Origin: Bacillus sp. PK3_68
GTDB lineage: Bacteria; Bacillota; Bacilli; Bacillales; Domibacillaceae
NCBI RefSeq assembly: GCF_003600835.1
Contig: NZ_NQYC01000001.1
Span: forward strand, 620,001 to 684,000
Direction of reading: 5' to 3'
DNA: 64,000 nucleotides
This document shows, piece by piece, positions 53,753-62,733 of the stretch (within the stretch, counting starts at the first letter, position 1; each line of letters opens with the position of its first letter). Below the pieces are notes generated by a model that searched no databases, was not told where the DNA came from, and worked only from the letters and a program-made list of their open reading frames with translations. A program made the position numbers and the translations under genes.

Positions 53753-54205
53753 TTAAATTAAATCGTTCTTTACTGAATGCAAAGCACGTAAAGCATTTAC
53801 TGTGTGTGAACCCCAGTGAGCTTCAAAATGAAATTTCCAATGCCAAATTGCTTCGTTAGTCATTTCTTGCTCGAACAATATGATCCCTTCTTTAAGGTCT
53901 TTATAAATATCTAAAATATCATCTGATAAGCTTCCGCATTCTGGCTCATCTAATTTATAAAGGTCAAATACTTCCCAGTAATATTCATATTTACCGAAAT
54001 CAATCTTGGGTAAAGAAATTTCTACTTGTAGTGCTTTTATATTATCAGGTTCAACATCAGGAAGTTGCTGTGCCTTTAAGTATAAGTCTAAAAGGGCAAC
54101 CAGAAGTTTTTCTATACTTCTTTCCTCAATACAAGTTAATGAATCAATTAAAGTACAATAATGATTAGCCGAGGAAAGGAAACTCCTTACATCCTCATTT
54201 TTCAT
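53753..54205 (-). CDS. DUF5063-like protein
   Basis: 150 residues, mostly helical: FLSSANHYCTLIDSLTCIEE, YYWEVFDLYKLDEPECGSLS, DDILDIYKDLKEGIILFEQE, WHWKFHFEAHWGSHTVNALR. The HWGxH segment near the end is typical of the DUF5063 family, frequently found as an immunity-type protein. AGTGAG before ATG. Confidence 0.65.
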   Translation of the reverse strand: MKNEDVRSFLSSANHYCTLIDSLTCIEERSIEKLLVALLDLYLKAQQLPDVEPDNIKALQVEISLPKIDFGKYEYYWEVFDLYKLDEPECGSLSDDILDIYKDLKEGIILFEQEMTNEAIWHWKFHFEAHWGSHTVNALRALHSVKNDLI

Positions 54206-54576
54206 ATTTACTCACTCCAATGACAAACAATTTAGCCACTATATTTTGTTAATCTTAATTTTCTATAAGTGGCATTAGTGGATAACAAGCAACTATCAAT
54301 AACCGCCTTACTTATGATTGTTGAATTATTGCGGAATCTGATTAGATTCAAAAACTAAAACCAACTCAAATAATGGTCGAAGTATTTTGTTGCCGCATCA
54401 TTAAACCAGGCCAACCAGTCTGTTAAACGGCTATGATAGTGATTGACATTTTAAACATGATAAAGCTTCCCCACGGAACTACTTCCCTTTTCACTTGGAA
54501 ATACCTTCTAAATATTCTTTTTATCTCCCAATTCAACTGATAGAATATACCTAGAAACTAAAAAGGGGGATGAAAA
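54206..54576. other. Intergenic stretch
   Basis: Contains CAACTAA-like and GTCTGTTAAACGG pieces but no supported gene. The 3' part is the promoter region of the next gene. Confidence 0.4.
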
Positions 54577-55269
54577 ATGAAAAGATATTGGAAAGTAATT
54601 ATTTCTACGGTTTTATTGTTAGTCGGCTTCACAGCTTTAAAACCAACAGCAGAAGCAGCAAAGAACCCGATTACACCACAACAAAGCCGAGTTACATACA
54701 CATTAAAAGATGCGAATGGCGTGCCGTACAAAATCTATTTCGCAGGCGTGAGGGAAAAGAAGGCTATTGCGTCAACAGACCGCAACGACTGGGCGTCTGC
54801 TAACAATAGTGAGGCAGATAAGGGCGACTTGCTCTATACGGGTAATTACACGCTCTATACGCATAATCCAAAAACAAGCCACATTAAAAAGTCGAATTTC
54901 TACTACAAAAGCTACTTATTGAACGCGACTCGCAAAATGGTTTATACAGTTCCTTCGCGATATAAAGGGCAACCAGACATGTTGATGGTTGCATACTCTA
55001 TGGGCGACGGCTATGAAGGCGCAGATTGGTTTTATATGAGAAATGGCATACTGACGCAGATTATTTACGGCGACACGCTGCCACACTCAAAGCGTCCACA
55101 GGTAATCGGCAAAAATAAATATCAGACCGCTATGTATGATCCTGATGACCGCCGTTGGTACTTCGCAAACATTACAGTTAATCCGACCAAAGCGACGCAA
55201 AGCCGTACATTCCCAGAATACAATCATCCTGGCGCTGTTCTCCGCAACTGGAAAAAGCACTGGCAATGA
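54577..55269 (+). CDS. Secreted protein of unknown function, paralogue B
   Basis: 230 residues. Signal peptide 1-26 (VLLLVGFTALKPTAEAA), mature part beginning KNPITPQQSRVTYTLKDANG. Shares VREKKAIAS, DLLYTGNYTLYT, YKGQPDMLMVA and a PGAVLRNWKKHWQ end with paralogue A at 13311. Its GC content and codon use are higher than paralogue A, so they diverged in different backgrounds. AAGGGGGA precedes ATG. Role unknown. Confidence 0.72.
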   Translation: MKRYWKVIISTVLLLVGFTALKPTAEAAKNPITPQQSRVTYTLKDANGVPYKIYFAGVREKKAIASTDRNDWASANNSEADKGDLLYTGNYTLYTHNPKTSHIKKSNFYYKSYLLNATRKMVYTVPSRYKGQPDMLMVAYSMGDGYEGADWFYMRNGILTQIIYGDTLPHSKRPQVIGKNKYQTAMYDPDDRRWYFANITVNPTKATQSRTFPEYNHPGAVLRNWKKHWQ

Positions 55270-55270
55270 A

Positions 55271-55298
55271 AATAAGCCCCACTCGTACGAGCGGGGCT
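55271..55298. terminator. Shared terminator, third locus
   Basis: AAGCCCCACTCG/CGAGCGGGGCTT. Confidence 0.85.
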
Positions 55299-55299
55299 T

Positions 55300-55411
55300 A
55301 TTGTTCTTGTCTTATTTGTGGGTTAAAATCACGGTGTTCTGTTGGACAGTCATAGTGGATTTAAAAGTATCAAACATGCCTGTCCAGATTCTTCTCTCCC
55401 TAGCAAATGGC
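55300..55411 (-). pseudogene. SPOR-domain relic, C-terminal part only
   Basis: About 112 bases match the end of the SPOR gene at 14025 (TTGTTCTTG.CTTATTTG, CCTGTCCAGATTCTT, CCCTAGCAAATGGCTT), with internal deletions. It breaks off exactly where repeat copy 17 begins. Confidence 0.78.
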
Positions 55412-55470
55412 TTTACTATTATAATTTCTATAACAAAGTTTGATAAATCCTAGTGCACTAAAGCTACCCA
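55412..55470 (+). repeat. Dispersed repeat copy 17: right-module tail only
   Basis: TTACTATTATAATTTCTATA, ACAAAGTTTGATAAATCC, TGCACTAAAGCTACCC, fused to the SPOR relic. Confidence 0.75.
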
Positions 55471-55498
55471 AATAAAAACCGATCTTATCTTTATTTTA

Positions 55499-55663
55499 TT
55501 AATTTTCTTTCTTCACAGCTTCGCTAGTTAAACGTGCATTATTTAAGCCTTTATCGCTAAATGCATTATCACTATTTAGCCGATCTCCTATTGGTTCTCT
55601 ATCCATATCATCCTTTAATACACCTGAAATTTTTCCATGTATATTGTTTTCCTTTTGTGACAT
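55499..55663 (-). CDS. Small hydrophilic protein
   Basis: 54 residues from ATG 55663 (AAAAGGAGG upstream). MSQKENNIHGKISGVLKDD, GDRLNSDNAFSDKGLNNAR. Charged, probably disordered, style of small sporulation-related proteins. Not recognised. Confidence 0.55.
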   Translation of the reverse strand: MSQKENNIHGKISGVLKDDMDREPIGDRLNSDNAFSDKGLNNARLTSEAVKKEN

Positions 55664-55699
55664 GATGTGTAACCTCCTTTTCATTTATTATCTGTTGCC

Positions 55700-56011
55700 C
55701 GTAATTTTCTTATACTAGCGCTAATAATAAGAATGTATCTATAGTTATTTTTCATTTCTTCTTCAATTTATATCTTTGTAGAATTGTTATCATTTGCTTT
55801 TCCTGCTTTAATTTGCCTGCCACCCCTATGTTTTTACACAGTGCCGGTAAGGACACATGACGGCTTTACCACTTTGCCTGTGAGCGTGTAAGCCTGTTTG
55901 GCCTTTTCTCATATTGCTCCTCTCCCTTTATTTTTTCTCTGCTCGTGTCACTCAGTGAATACTTCGTTCAAAAGAAAAAAGCACCCAATTGTTTGGATGC
56001 TTACATGAGCG
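55700..56011. other. Intergenic stretch
   Basis: Contains GTGAGCGTGTAAGCC and a weak GCACCCAATTGTTTGGATGC hairpin near 55981-56000 that could terminate the next - strand gene. Confidence 0.45.
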
Positions 56012-56209
56012 TTATAAATCAACTAAATTCCCGTGAAACCTTGTTATCCCTTCACCTGTTACTTCAATTTCCGCAACTCTTACCGATTGACCTTTAATTG
56101 TAACGATATCAGCCTGAAGCATTAGTTGGAGAACGTCGTGATTAACTTCGCTCCCGTACTTCCCTCTCTCTGTTATAATCTCTATATCATATAATTTTTC
56201 TTCGTTCAT
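56012..56209 (-). CDS. Small phage-type protein
   Basis: 65 residues: MNEEKLYDIEIITERGKYGS, EVNHDVLQLMLQADIVTIKG, SVRVAEIEVTGEGITRFHGN. AAGGAGAG before ATG. Compact beta protein. Not recognised. Confidence 0.5.
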   Translation of the reverse strand: MNEEKLYDIEIITERGKYGSEVNHDVLQLMLQADIVTIKGQSVRVAEIEVTGEGITRFHGNLVDL

Positions 56210-56439
56210 TTAGGACTCTCCTTTCAGAACTATTCTTACTCTTCCCCATTTTAATACAAATAACGTAAATATTCTCTTTTGAAGTCATTTGTAAGTATAT
56301 TTCCTTATAACCTAGGCACTAACCAAGGGTTTTCAATAATATATGGCACGGTGGACAATTTAGCTGCTACCAGTCCCTCTGTTCTTCTCTGCTGATATTA
56401 CTTTAAGGATAATTTTATTACAAAAAGAAAGAGCACTCC

Positions 56440-56649
56440 TTAGGAAGGCTCTTTTAATGGAAACCTGTGTTCAATTATTTTAGTTTCACTTACGTTTCCT
56501 CTATTGTTTCTTTGATTGCATTTGGGAGGCTGGTGCCGTTCATTTAAAATAAATGCTATTTGCTCTGCTGAAAGCACGATGTTATGAGTATCTTCTTCTA
56601 AACCATCCTCATTTTTAAAAGGATAAATCAATTTATAAACCTCAGCCAT
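56440..56649 (-). CDS. Small phage-type protein
   Basis: 69 residues: MAEVYKLIYPFKNEDGLEED, THNIVLSAEQIAFILNERHQ, PPKCNQRNNRG. AAGAGGGTTGAG before ATG. Weak hairpin AAAGAGC/GCTCTTT after it. Confidence 0.5.
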   Translation of the reverse strand: MAEVYKLIYPFKNEDGLEEDTHNIVLSAEQIAFILNERHQPPKCNQRNNRGNVSETKIIEHRFPLKEPS

Positions 56650-56851
56650 GTCTCAACCCTCTTTCACCTTATACATCGGCAAAAAAGAGGAGGTATTAAT
56701 AATAAAAAGCGCCTGTTACTTTGTTAGGAGCATGAGCTCGTTAATAACAAATACTATTATTATCCAGTCTAAAGCTAGAAAACTCTAACTTACCTGCATA
56801 CTTTTTTTCCACAGGGAATAGGAACCATAAATGCTTTAAGGAGGTATATCC

Positions 56852-57130
56852 GTGGATGGAACACGATTAAGATTGGAAGCCAAAAACCTTTATCTGAGAG
56901 TTGCTAATGTTACGCGTGACGATAAAAGCTATGTACTTCTAACTGCATATGATAACGCTAATAATGAATTTGTATTGGAACTAACACATGAACAAGCCGG
57001 GTGGTTGGAAGACCAATTTTATGCGGCTAATCGTAGGTATGAAGAGAGACTGACACATCCGCACCGAGCAAACGAACCTGTGCACAACCCCATTTTAATG
57101 CCAACCGATAGTCAAGAGTCACCTAATTGA
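56852..57130 (+). CDS. Small hypothetical protein
   Basis: 92 residues, GTG start 6 bases after AAGGAGG. MDGTRLRLEAKNLYLRVANV, LTHEQAGWLEDQFYAANRRY, ends in a proline-rich tail. Probable phage-related or DNA-associated; not recognised. Confidence 0.5.
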   Translation: MDGTRLRLEAKNLYLRVANVTRDDKSYVLLTAYDNANNEFVLELTHEQAGWLEDQFYAANRRYEERLTHPHRANEPVHNPILMPTDSQESPN

Positions 57131-57151
57131 ATATAAGAAAACCAAACAGCA

Positions 57152-57182
57152 CCTTGAAGAAATTCAGGGTGTTTCGTTTTAT
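57152..57182 (+). terminator. Hairpin downstream
   Basis: CACCTTGAA/TTCAGGGTG then TTTCG. Confidence 0.6.
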
Positions 57183-57234
57183 AGCTGGCAAAATTCACGA
57201 TTCATATGCTTCAAGGTTGTTTCTGTGTTGTAAC

Positions 57235-57450
57235 CTACTCAGTAGCTGAATTCCTATTTTTGATTTCAACTTGATAGGCGGTTTCTCCATCTGTAACAAA
57301 CACGATAAAATCTTTATCATTCATTACGACATCAAAATGATAACTAATTTCTTTATCGTTTATCATATGAAACATCTTTGTTTCGTTGTCATATTCAAAT
57401 ACATTACATTCATTATATCTGACATCACCAGTATAGATAGCTCTTATCAT
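57235..57450 (-). CDS. Small acidic protein
   Basis: 71 residues: MIRAIYTGDVRYNECNVFEY, MINDKEISYHFDVVMNDKDF, IVFVTDGETAYQVEIKN. AAGGAGAAATG precedes. Two-strand repeats suggest a small beta fold; not recognised. Confidence 0.5.
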   Translation of the reverse strand: MIRAIYTGDVRYNECNVFEYDNETKMFHMINDKEISYHFDVVMNDKDFIVFVTDGETAYQVEIKNRNSATE

Positions 57451-57504
57451 CTCTATTCATTTCTCCTTTGCCAAACGATCTACTCAGCTAGTTTATCAAC
57501 AATA

Positions 57505-57681
57505 TTATGATATAGCTAGCTCATAAGCCGCACTCTTATGGATTCCTAACTGCCTTTCTGCTGCTGTTACGCTATATCTGTTCAGCCAACAATCCAGCAT
57601 CGCTTGTTCCCTTTGTTCCACCGCTTTATCCAGCCGACCACTGATATAGACAATCTCTTTCTCATATTTCGCCCCCTCCAT
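57505..57681 (-). pseudogene. Phage-type helix-turn-helix protein, 5' end replaced by repeat
   Basis: From ATG 57681: MEGAKYEKEIVYISGRLDKA, VEQREQAMLDCWLNRYSVTA, AERQLGIHKSAAYELAIS. The middle looks like a helix-turn-helix (SVTAAERQLGIHKSAAYEL). The region upstream of the start is repeat copy 15, so the promoter is missing. Confidence 0.5.
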
Positions 57682-57697
57682 CGCTTCTACTATTTCG

Positions 57698-57938
57698 TAT
57701 GACAATGAGAAAGAAAAGACAGTAAACGAAGAGGATAGGGCTTTGGCGAAGATGTATTGAATAAATGAAAGAAACCCACTGAAGGTACTTGAATTCAATG
57801 GGTTTCTGCTTTAGTTACCTGGTATCAATGGATGATGACCACCCTAGTAAGAAGAGCTGAAGCATTTTTTCAAATTATTATTAGGATTTCTATAGAAAAG
57901 TTTGATAAATCCTATCGCACTAAAGCACCTGTTAATGA
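57698..57938 (+). repeat. Dispersed repeat copy 15: middle-to-end deletion copy
   Basis: Reads DNEKEKTVNEEDRALAKMY stop: the parent codons for EETVNENK joined directly to the last seven codons. Terminator AACCCACTG/CAATGGGTT and right module ending TCGCACTAAAGCACCTGTT follow. Confidence 0.85.
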
Positions 57939-57948
57939 AAAACCAAGT

Positions 57949-58212
57949 TTATTCTTTTAAGGCACTCACCAATTGTTTAGCATCTATCATTGACATTCCT
58001 TCTTCTTCTCTTAGATACTTTATGGTTTTAATGTCACCTAGGGTTTTCATTTTCTCACTTGCTAAGGCCATCCATTCATCATTGTTTTCAATAGGAGTTA
58101 ATCTTTTATTCTCTTCCCTTAAAACATTGATTTTCTTAAATTGTCCAAATATTATAATTAAAAATGTCACATTTAAAATTAGGGATGCAATCAAACTCAC
58201 ATCAATACCCAT
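57949..58212 (-). CDS. Membrane protein with L7/L12-like tail
   Basis: 87 residues from ATG 58212 (GGAGG 7 bases upstream). One membrane segment at 5-25 (VSLIASLILNVTFLIIIFG), a linker, then GDIKTIKYLREEEGMSMIDA, KQLVSALKE, closely like the C-terminal domain of ribosomal protein L7/L12 (IKxVRExTGLxLKEAKxLV). Such membrane-attached copies are known in Firmicutes with unknown role. Confidence 0.65.
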   Translation of the reverse strand: MGIDVSLIASLILNVTFLIIIFGQFKKINVLREENKRLTPIENNDEWMALASEKMKTLGDIKTIKYLREEEGMSMIDAKQLVSALKE

Positions 58213-58323
58213 TGTTAAGCCTCCATTCTTGATGTGTCCCAACGATTTTGGCATAAAAACTAGGGACAGATGTCGCCTTAACTCTCATACGGCTTAGAAG
58301 TATGAATAAACCATCGGTCTATA

Positions 58324-59592
58324 TTACAATTCACTCAATTCAACTATTTCCCCATTACACGCTTTTACTGCATATTGACAATCCAACTTTCCACATAAAA
58401 CATAGTAGCCTTCCTCAAAATCATATACATAATATGGTGTCAACTGAATAAAGTCTTTGAGTTGCTCAAATGCTTTCTCTTTTGTGACTTTTATTTCATC
58501 GACTTCTTTTAATTCTATATACATTTCTAAAAAAGACTTATTATCCATGAGATTCAACACTTCATAAGTCTTCGAGTCAATGAATAGCTTCATTTTTCTT
58601 TTAAATACACGTTCTTCTTGTTCTTTTGCCCTTAGAGTTGCATGGATGTATCCCTTATCCCGATGCAATGACTTTAATACCCATTTTCCTGAATCATTAG
58701 CGTACTCTTGACTTAAAAATTTTTGTACAGCACTGATACACTTTTTAACTTCTTCCTCTGTGATGGGCTGCAAATCTGGATGTGGTTCACATCGAAACGC
58801 TTGTTCAGGTGTGACATTCTCAATGAGAGAAATTATTTTCCTGTGAAAAGGTTGTTGAATTTGATAATTCCACTCTACCACTTTGTCCATTTGCAAGCGA
58901 GATTTATCGTCTACCAAAAACTCAAAAGGCAAAGTAGATGAACAATCATTTTTTATATAAATCTCCTCTATGGCGAAAGCAGGAACGAGCTTGTGCTGCT
59001 GCATGATTGGAAATTCGACCAACTTCAATTGTTCCTTAACCAACTCTTCTAATTGTTCAAATGAAAGTGTATACATGTCTTGTTTTACGAGTTTCTTAGA
59101 AGGAAACTGTCCAATCACAGAAAATAATATAAGTTTTCCTTCCTCATCAAGTTTACATTCAATGTAACCTGAAGGAGAAACGGCAAAACCATCTATACAT
59201 TCCTTGAAATGAAGCTCTCTTTCTTCTTCCTTCCAGAACTCAAACTGCTTTTTGTAATTCAGACCTGTTTCCTTTTCAATCCACTTGATGATTCCGTCCT
59301 TGTTATTCAAATCAAACGTCATGCTATCAGTGTAGGACCTTCCCCCAACATAAATCACACTTCTGACCTTCCTGGAATGGAGGTCTATCTCGATACACGC
59401 TGTTCCCTCCGGATTACAAGTCTCATCCCCCCAATCTTTAATATCATTGGGAAACCATTCCATGCTTAGTGTATAAACCGTTTCATTGAAAATTGTGGTA
59501 CTACGGTTAATGTGAAATGTATGTAAATGATATTCGTGTAAGCCGTATTTTTCTCTTGTATAATCAACTAATTCTTTTATTCTCTTATCCAT
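58324..59592 (-). CDS. Large hypothetical protein, PepSY/YcdB-like repeats
   Basis: 422 residues from ATG 59592 (AAGGGG with 6-base spacing); the longer frame is not supported. No signal peptide. Repeated segments of the kind CIDGFAVSPSGYIECKLDEE, GKLILFSVIGQFP and YVLCGKLDCQYAVKACNGEI (beta strands with a conserved G..I.C motif) resemble YcdB/YcdC or PepSY-like domains, but I cannot be sure. Probably cytoplasmic. Confidence 0.5.
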   Translation of the reverse strand: MDKRIKELVDYTREKYGLHEYHLHTFHINRSTTIFNETVYTLSMEWFPNDIKDWGDETCNPEGTACIEIDLHSRKVRSVIYVGGRSYTDSMTFDLNNKDGIIKWIEKETGLNYKKQFEFWKEEERELHFKECIDGFAVSPSGYIECKLDEEGKLILFSVIGQFPSKKLVKQDMYTLSFEQLEELVKEQLKLVEFPIMQQHKLVPAFAIEEIYIKNDCSSTLPFEFLVDDKSRLQMDKVVEWNYQIQQPFHRKIISLIENVTPEQAFRCEPHPDLQPITEEEVKKCISAVQKFLSQEYANDSGKWVLKSLHRDKGYIHATLRAKEQEERVFKRKMKLFIDSKTYEVLNLMDNKSFLEMYIELKEVDEIKVTKEKAFEQLKDFIQLTPYYVYDFEEGYYVLCGKLDCQYAVKACNGEIVELSEL

Positions 59593-59698
59593 TTTCATCC
59601 CCTTATACTTTTTGTATTGTGAATAACGTCTGCCATTTGAGAATGTTATTATACTTTTCATGGTAAACCAACACAATTTTACTATATTCTTCTTCATC

Positions 59699-59935
59699 AT
59701 TACTGCCCCATTAGTTTAAAAAGAAAATCAAAAAATAGGCCCTTCAATCGTTCTTAATTAACTATTTACGAACAAGTATAAGATAACACACTAATCACCT
59801 TTAATTTTTAGCAGCACACAAAGTATATCTATAGAGGGGTGAGTGGTGTAAATAGTCATAAGGTTAGAATGAATCAGGAGCAAACGGATAACTCCCACTG
59901 AAGATACGTGAATTCAGTTGGGTTTCGCTTTGATC
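59699..59935 (+). repeat. Dispersed repeat copy 16: degenerate
   Basis: ACTGCCCCATTAGTTTAAAA, left module, then a strongly diverged gene end (AGCACACAAAGTATATCTAT, AATAGTCATAAGGTTAG), then terminator TCCCACTGAAG...CAGTTGGG and a truncated right end. It is the most decayed copy. Confidence 0.72.
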
Positions 59936-59990
59936 TCCTATTACTTACAAATAAGAAGCCCTTGATAAGAAAGAATTATGTATAAATTAG

Positions 59991-60728
59991 TTAATTAGAA
60001 GCTTTTAATATTTTTAAGATATTGCTCACCGTATGACTGTCAATTACAGTTCTTAATATAGACTCTCTTTTAAGTGTATTATACTCAGGCACCTCGTAAG
60101 TAGGAATATTGATAACTCCTCTAAAGCGATCACTCAAGTACGGTTCTGCAGCTGCTAAGTTAAACAAGTCATCCATTAGATAGATCTCTTCTATATTCTT
60201 CAAAGCTTTAAGCAGGAAGTATCGTTCTTTGTCCATCTCACCTTTATGGCGATAGCATTTTGACAGCTCAAGGCAATTATCAACATACTGGTTATTGCTT
60301 TCAACAGACTGTTCCAAAAAGTAATAATGTTGTTGTTCATCGATTTCGTCGCTCCAAGATTTCGCTAAATAGATAAGAGATGTAGAAAGTGAATCCATCT
60401 CTGCATTCTCTAATAAATTATCCAATAAAATTAATGTGCTTGGATGGATATACCCTTGATGGAAGTATTGAAGCCATGACAGGAATATAGCTGCCTCTGT
60501 GTTTGTTTTATCATAATGAAGGATTTTTCTCATACATTTTATGCTCTTAATAAAATCTACTTCCGGTTCTTCTAATACCACTACAGCTAATTTGAAATAT
60601 AACTCTGAATTAGTAGTCTCTTGGCCTATCTTTTCTGTTAACATTTTTTCTGCATGTGAAATTTTTTGACTTTTTGTTAACATAGTGGACGTAAAGATTT
60701 CCTTTAATTTTAAGTCGAAATTATCCAT
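59991..60728 (-). CDS. TPR-like helical protein
   Basis: 245 residues from ATG 60728 (GAGGGG 5 bases upstream). Helical pairs such as LYFKLAVVVLEEPEVDFIKS, AAIFLSWLQYFHQGYIHPST, NQYVDNCLELSKCYRHKGEM, DKERYFLLKALKNIEEIY give the spacing of tetratricopeptide repeats. Possibly a cytoplasmic adaptor or immunity-type protein. Not identified. Confidence 0.55.
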   Translation of the reverse strand: MDNFDLKLKEIFTSTMLTKSQKISHAEKMLTEKIGQETTNSELYFKLAVVVLEEPEVDFIKSIKCMRKILHYDKTNTEAAIFLSWLQYFHQGYIHPSTLILLDNLLENAEMDSLSTSLIYLAKSWSDEIDEQQHYYFLEQSVESNNQYVDNCLELSKCYRHKGEMDKERYFLLKALKNIEEIYLMDDLFNLAAAEPYLSDRFRGVINIPTYEVPEYNTLKRESILRTVIDSHTVSNILKILKASN

Positions 60729-60743
60729 GAAGACCCCTCTCAT

Positions 60744-61160
60744 TGATTATCTTTGTGTAGCTATCGATATTATAACTGATGCTCTACATAACTAGGAAAA
60801 GCATTGAATTTTAATAGTTCACTGTTTTTAACGTGAAATATTATTTCTAGTAGTTAATTATCCTTTCGATACGCGGTTTTAATTGAGCTATCACTTAAAC
60901 AGGACCTAGCTCATAAGAAAAACCGAAACCCTTCTCTATAAAGAGAGGAAATTCCGGCTTGTCTTTTTTATAAATGGTTTAACTTTATTTCGAAGCCGCA
61001 ATGGATTCTCTCAACCTATACATTACGATCACTTTCAGGGTCTATTGCCCCACCCTGATTCTTTCTCCTTCTTCCTTTCCCAAACTTCCTCAGTGGAAAC
61101 AGCTTTTTCGCACCTGCACCGTCCAGGTTTAATTCAATTTGCTAAATAGGTGCTGATTTT
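60744..61160. other. Intergenic stretch with terminator
   Basis: Hairpin at about 60920-60975 (AAACCGAAACCCTTCTCT/AGAGAGGAAATTCCGGCTT) followed by T-rich sequence. No gene seen. Confidence 0.5.
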
Positions 61161-61161
61161 A

Positions 61162-62610
61162 TCATTCCTCTTTTCTTGTATCTGTTGGTGGCTTTATGAA
61201 AAAGGATAGAACAAATGCAAGAATGATTAGAATAAAAGCAGACAGGAAACCATGGTTCAGTCCATCCAATAATGCGAGTAGAGAAACATCTTCGGACTTT
61301 TCTGGATGATTGCTAGAATACCCAGCAACGGTAGCCGACATTACCCCTACCATTATGGCTGCACCAAGTGATGCAAACACTTGACGAACAGTATTATTAA
61401 TTGCCGAACCATGACTTATTAAACGATTTGGCAAAGCATTGATCCCTGCTGTAGCCAAAGGCATCATAACTAATCCCATGCCTAACATCCTTAAAGAATA
61501 GAGACAAATAATCCACCAAATAGGTGTATCCTTAGTCAGCAGCAGGAAAGGGAACGTGGCCAGGGATAGGATAAACATTCCTAGCATAGATATTTTTTTA
61601 ATCCCATATTTATCGAATATTTTCCCTGCAATCGGTGAAATAATCCCTAATACTAGCGCACCAGGAAGTAATATTAGACCTGATTGAAATGCTGAATACC
61701 CTTGTATTGATTGTGTATAAATCGGTAAAAGAATCTCTGAGCCAATCATTGTCATAAAAATAATAGAAACAATGACTGTAGACAAAGTAAAGGTTCTACT
61801 CTTAAATACCCTTAACTCCAAAACTGGTTGTGCTAATTTTAATTGACGATGAGAAAATATTGCTATTACTACAAGGCCGATTACACAAGAAGTGAATACA
61901 ACATTATTTTCCCATCCTCTGTTTCCAGCAGTGCTTATTCCATAGAGAAGTGAACCTAAGCCTAGGCTACTAAGAATAATGGAAAAGATATCTATTTTTG
62001 CTTTTGTTACATTAATAATGTTTTTCATATACAAGAATGCTAGCAATATATTCATTCCGACGATTGGAAGGATTATATAAAATAAGTAATGCCAATCATA
62101 ATTATCAACAATCCAACCGGATAGAGTTGGGCCAATTGCAGGAGAAAAAGCGATTACTATTCCTACTAACCCCATTGCTTCCCCACGTCGATTAGCTGGA
62201 AACACCAAAAATATTAACGTTTGCATTAAAGGTATCATTAATCCCGAACCAATAGCTTGAATAACACGCCCTACAAGCAGCGTGCTAAATGTAGTACTTA
62301 ATGCACAAATGACAGTACCTACGGCAAAACTTCCCATCGCTCCAAAAAATAAGCCTCTATTAGTAATTAAATTTAGCAAAAATGCTGAAATAGGAATCAT
62401 GATACCACTGATTAACATAAATGCTGTGATAAGCCATTGTGCATGATTAGCATTGATATCTAAATCGATCATGATTTTTGGCAAAGCAGTAACCAATAAG
62501 GTTTGATTAATAATGGTTAAAAAAGTTCCAACCATTAAAACCAGTACAAAGCCAGCTCTTTTAAAGTGTTTTCCATTTATATCAACTGGTTGTGTGTGAA
62601 TGTTTTCCAT
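61162..62610 (-). CDS. DHA2 (EmrB/LmrB-like) MFS drug efflux protein, 14 segments
   Basis: 482 residues with 14 membrane segments. First motif GTFLTIINQTLLVTALPKIM (DHA2 motif D1 position), motif C-like FSPAIGPTLSGWIVDNYDW, and RVIQAIGSGLMIPLMQT. Similar in style to B. subtilis LmrB, which exports lincomycin and other drugs with proton exchange. Divergent TetR gene 100 bases upstream suggests ligand-induced expression. Confidence 0.9.
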   Translation of the reverse strand: MENIHTQPVDINGKHFKRAGFVLVLMVGTFLTIINQTLLVTALPKIMIDLDINANHAQWLITAFMLISGIMIPISAFLLNLITNRGLFFGAMGSFAVGTVICALSTTFSTLLVGRVIQAIGSGLMIPLMQTLIFLVFPANRRGEAMGLVGIVIAFSPAIGPTLSGWIVDNYDWHYLFYIILPIVGMNILLAFLYMKNIINVTKAKIDIFSIILSSLGLGSLLYGISTAGNRGWENNVVFTSCVIGLVVIAIFSHRQLKLAQPVLELRVFKSRTFTLSTVIVSIIFMTMIGSEILLPIYTQSIQGYSAFQSGLILLPGALVLGIISPIAGKIFDKYGIKKISMLGMFILSLATFPFLLLTKDTPIWWIICLYSLRMLGMGLVMMPLATAGINALPNRLISHGSAINNTVRQVFASLGAAIMVGVMSATVAGYSSNHPEKSEDVSLLALLDGLNHGFLSAFILIILAFVLSFFIKPPTDTRKEE

Positions 62611-62636
62611 AATATTTATGCTCCTTTACCCCTTTT

Positions 62637-62670
62637 TGAACTAACGTATATTTTTTTATACTTAAGTTCA
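62637..62670. promoter_or_regulatory. Palindromic operator between efflux gene and TetR gene
   Basis: TGAACT...AGTTCA outer arms with symmetric inner GTATA/TATAC around T-rich centre, in the divergent promoter. Confidence 0.7.
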
Positions 62671-62733
62671 TTTTTATTATAATATGGTATAGTAATACTA
62701 ATGTCAATAATTGTTTTAGGGAGGGAATGCGGC

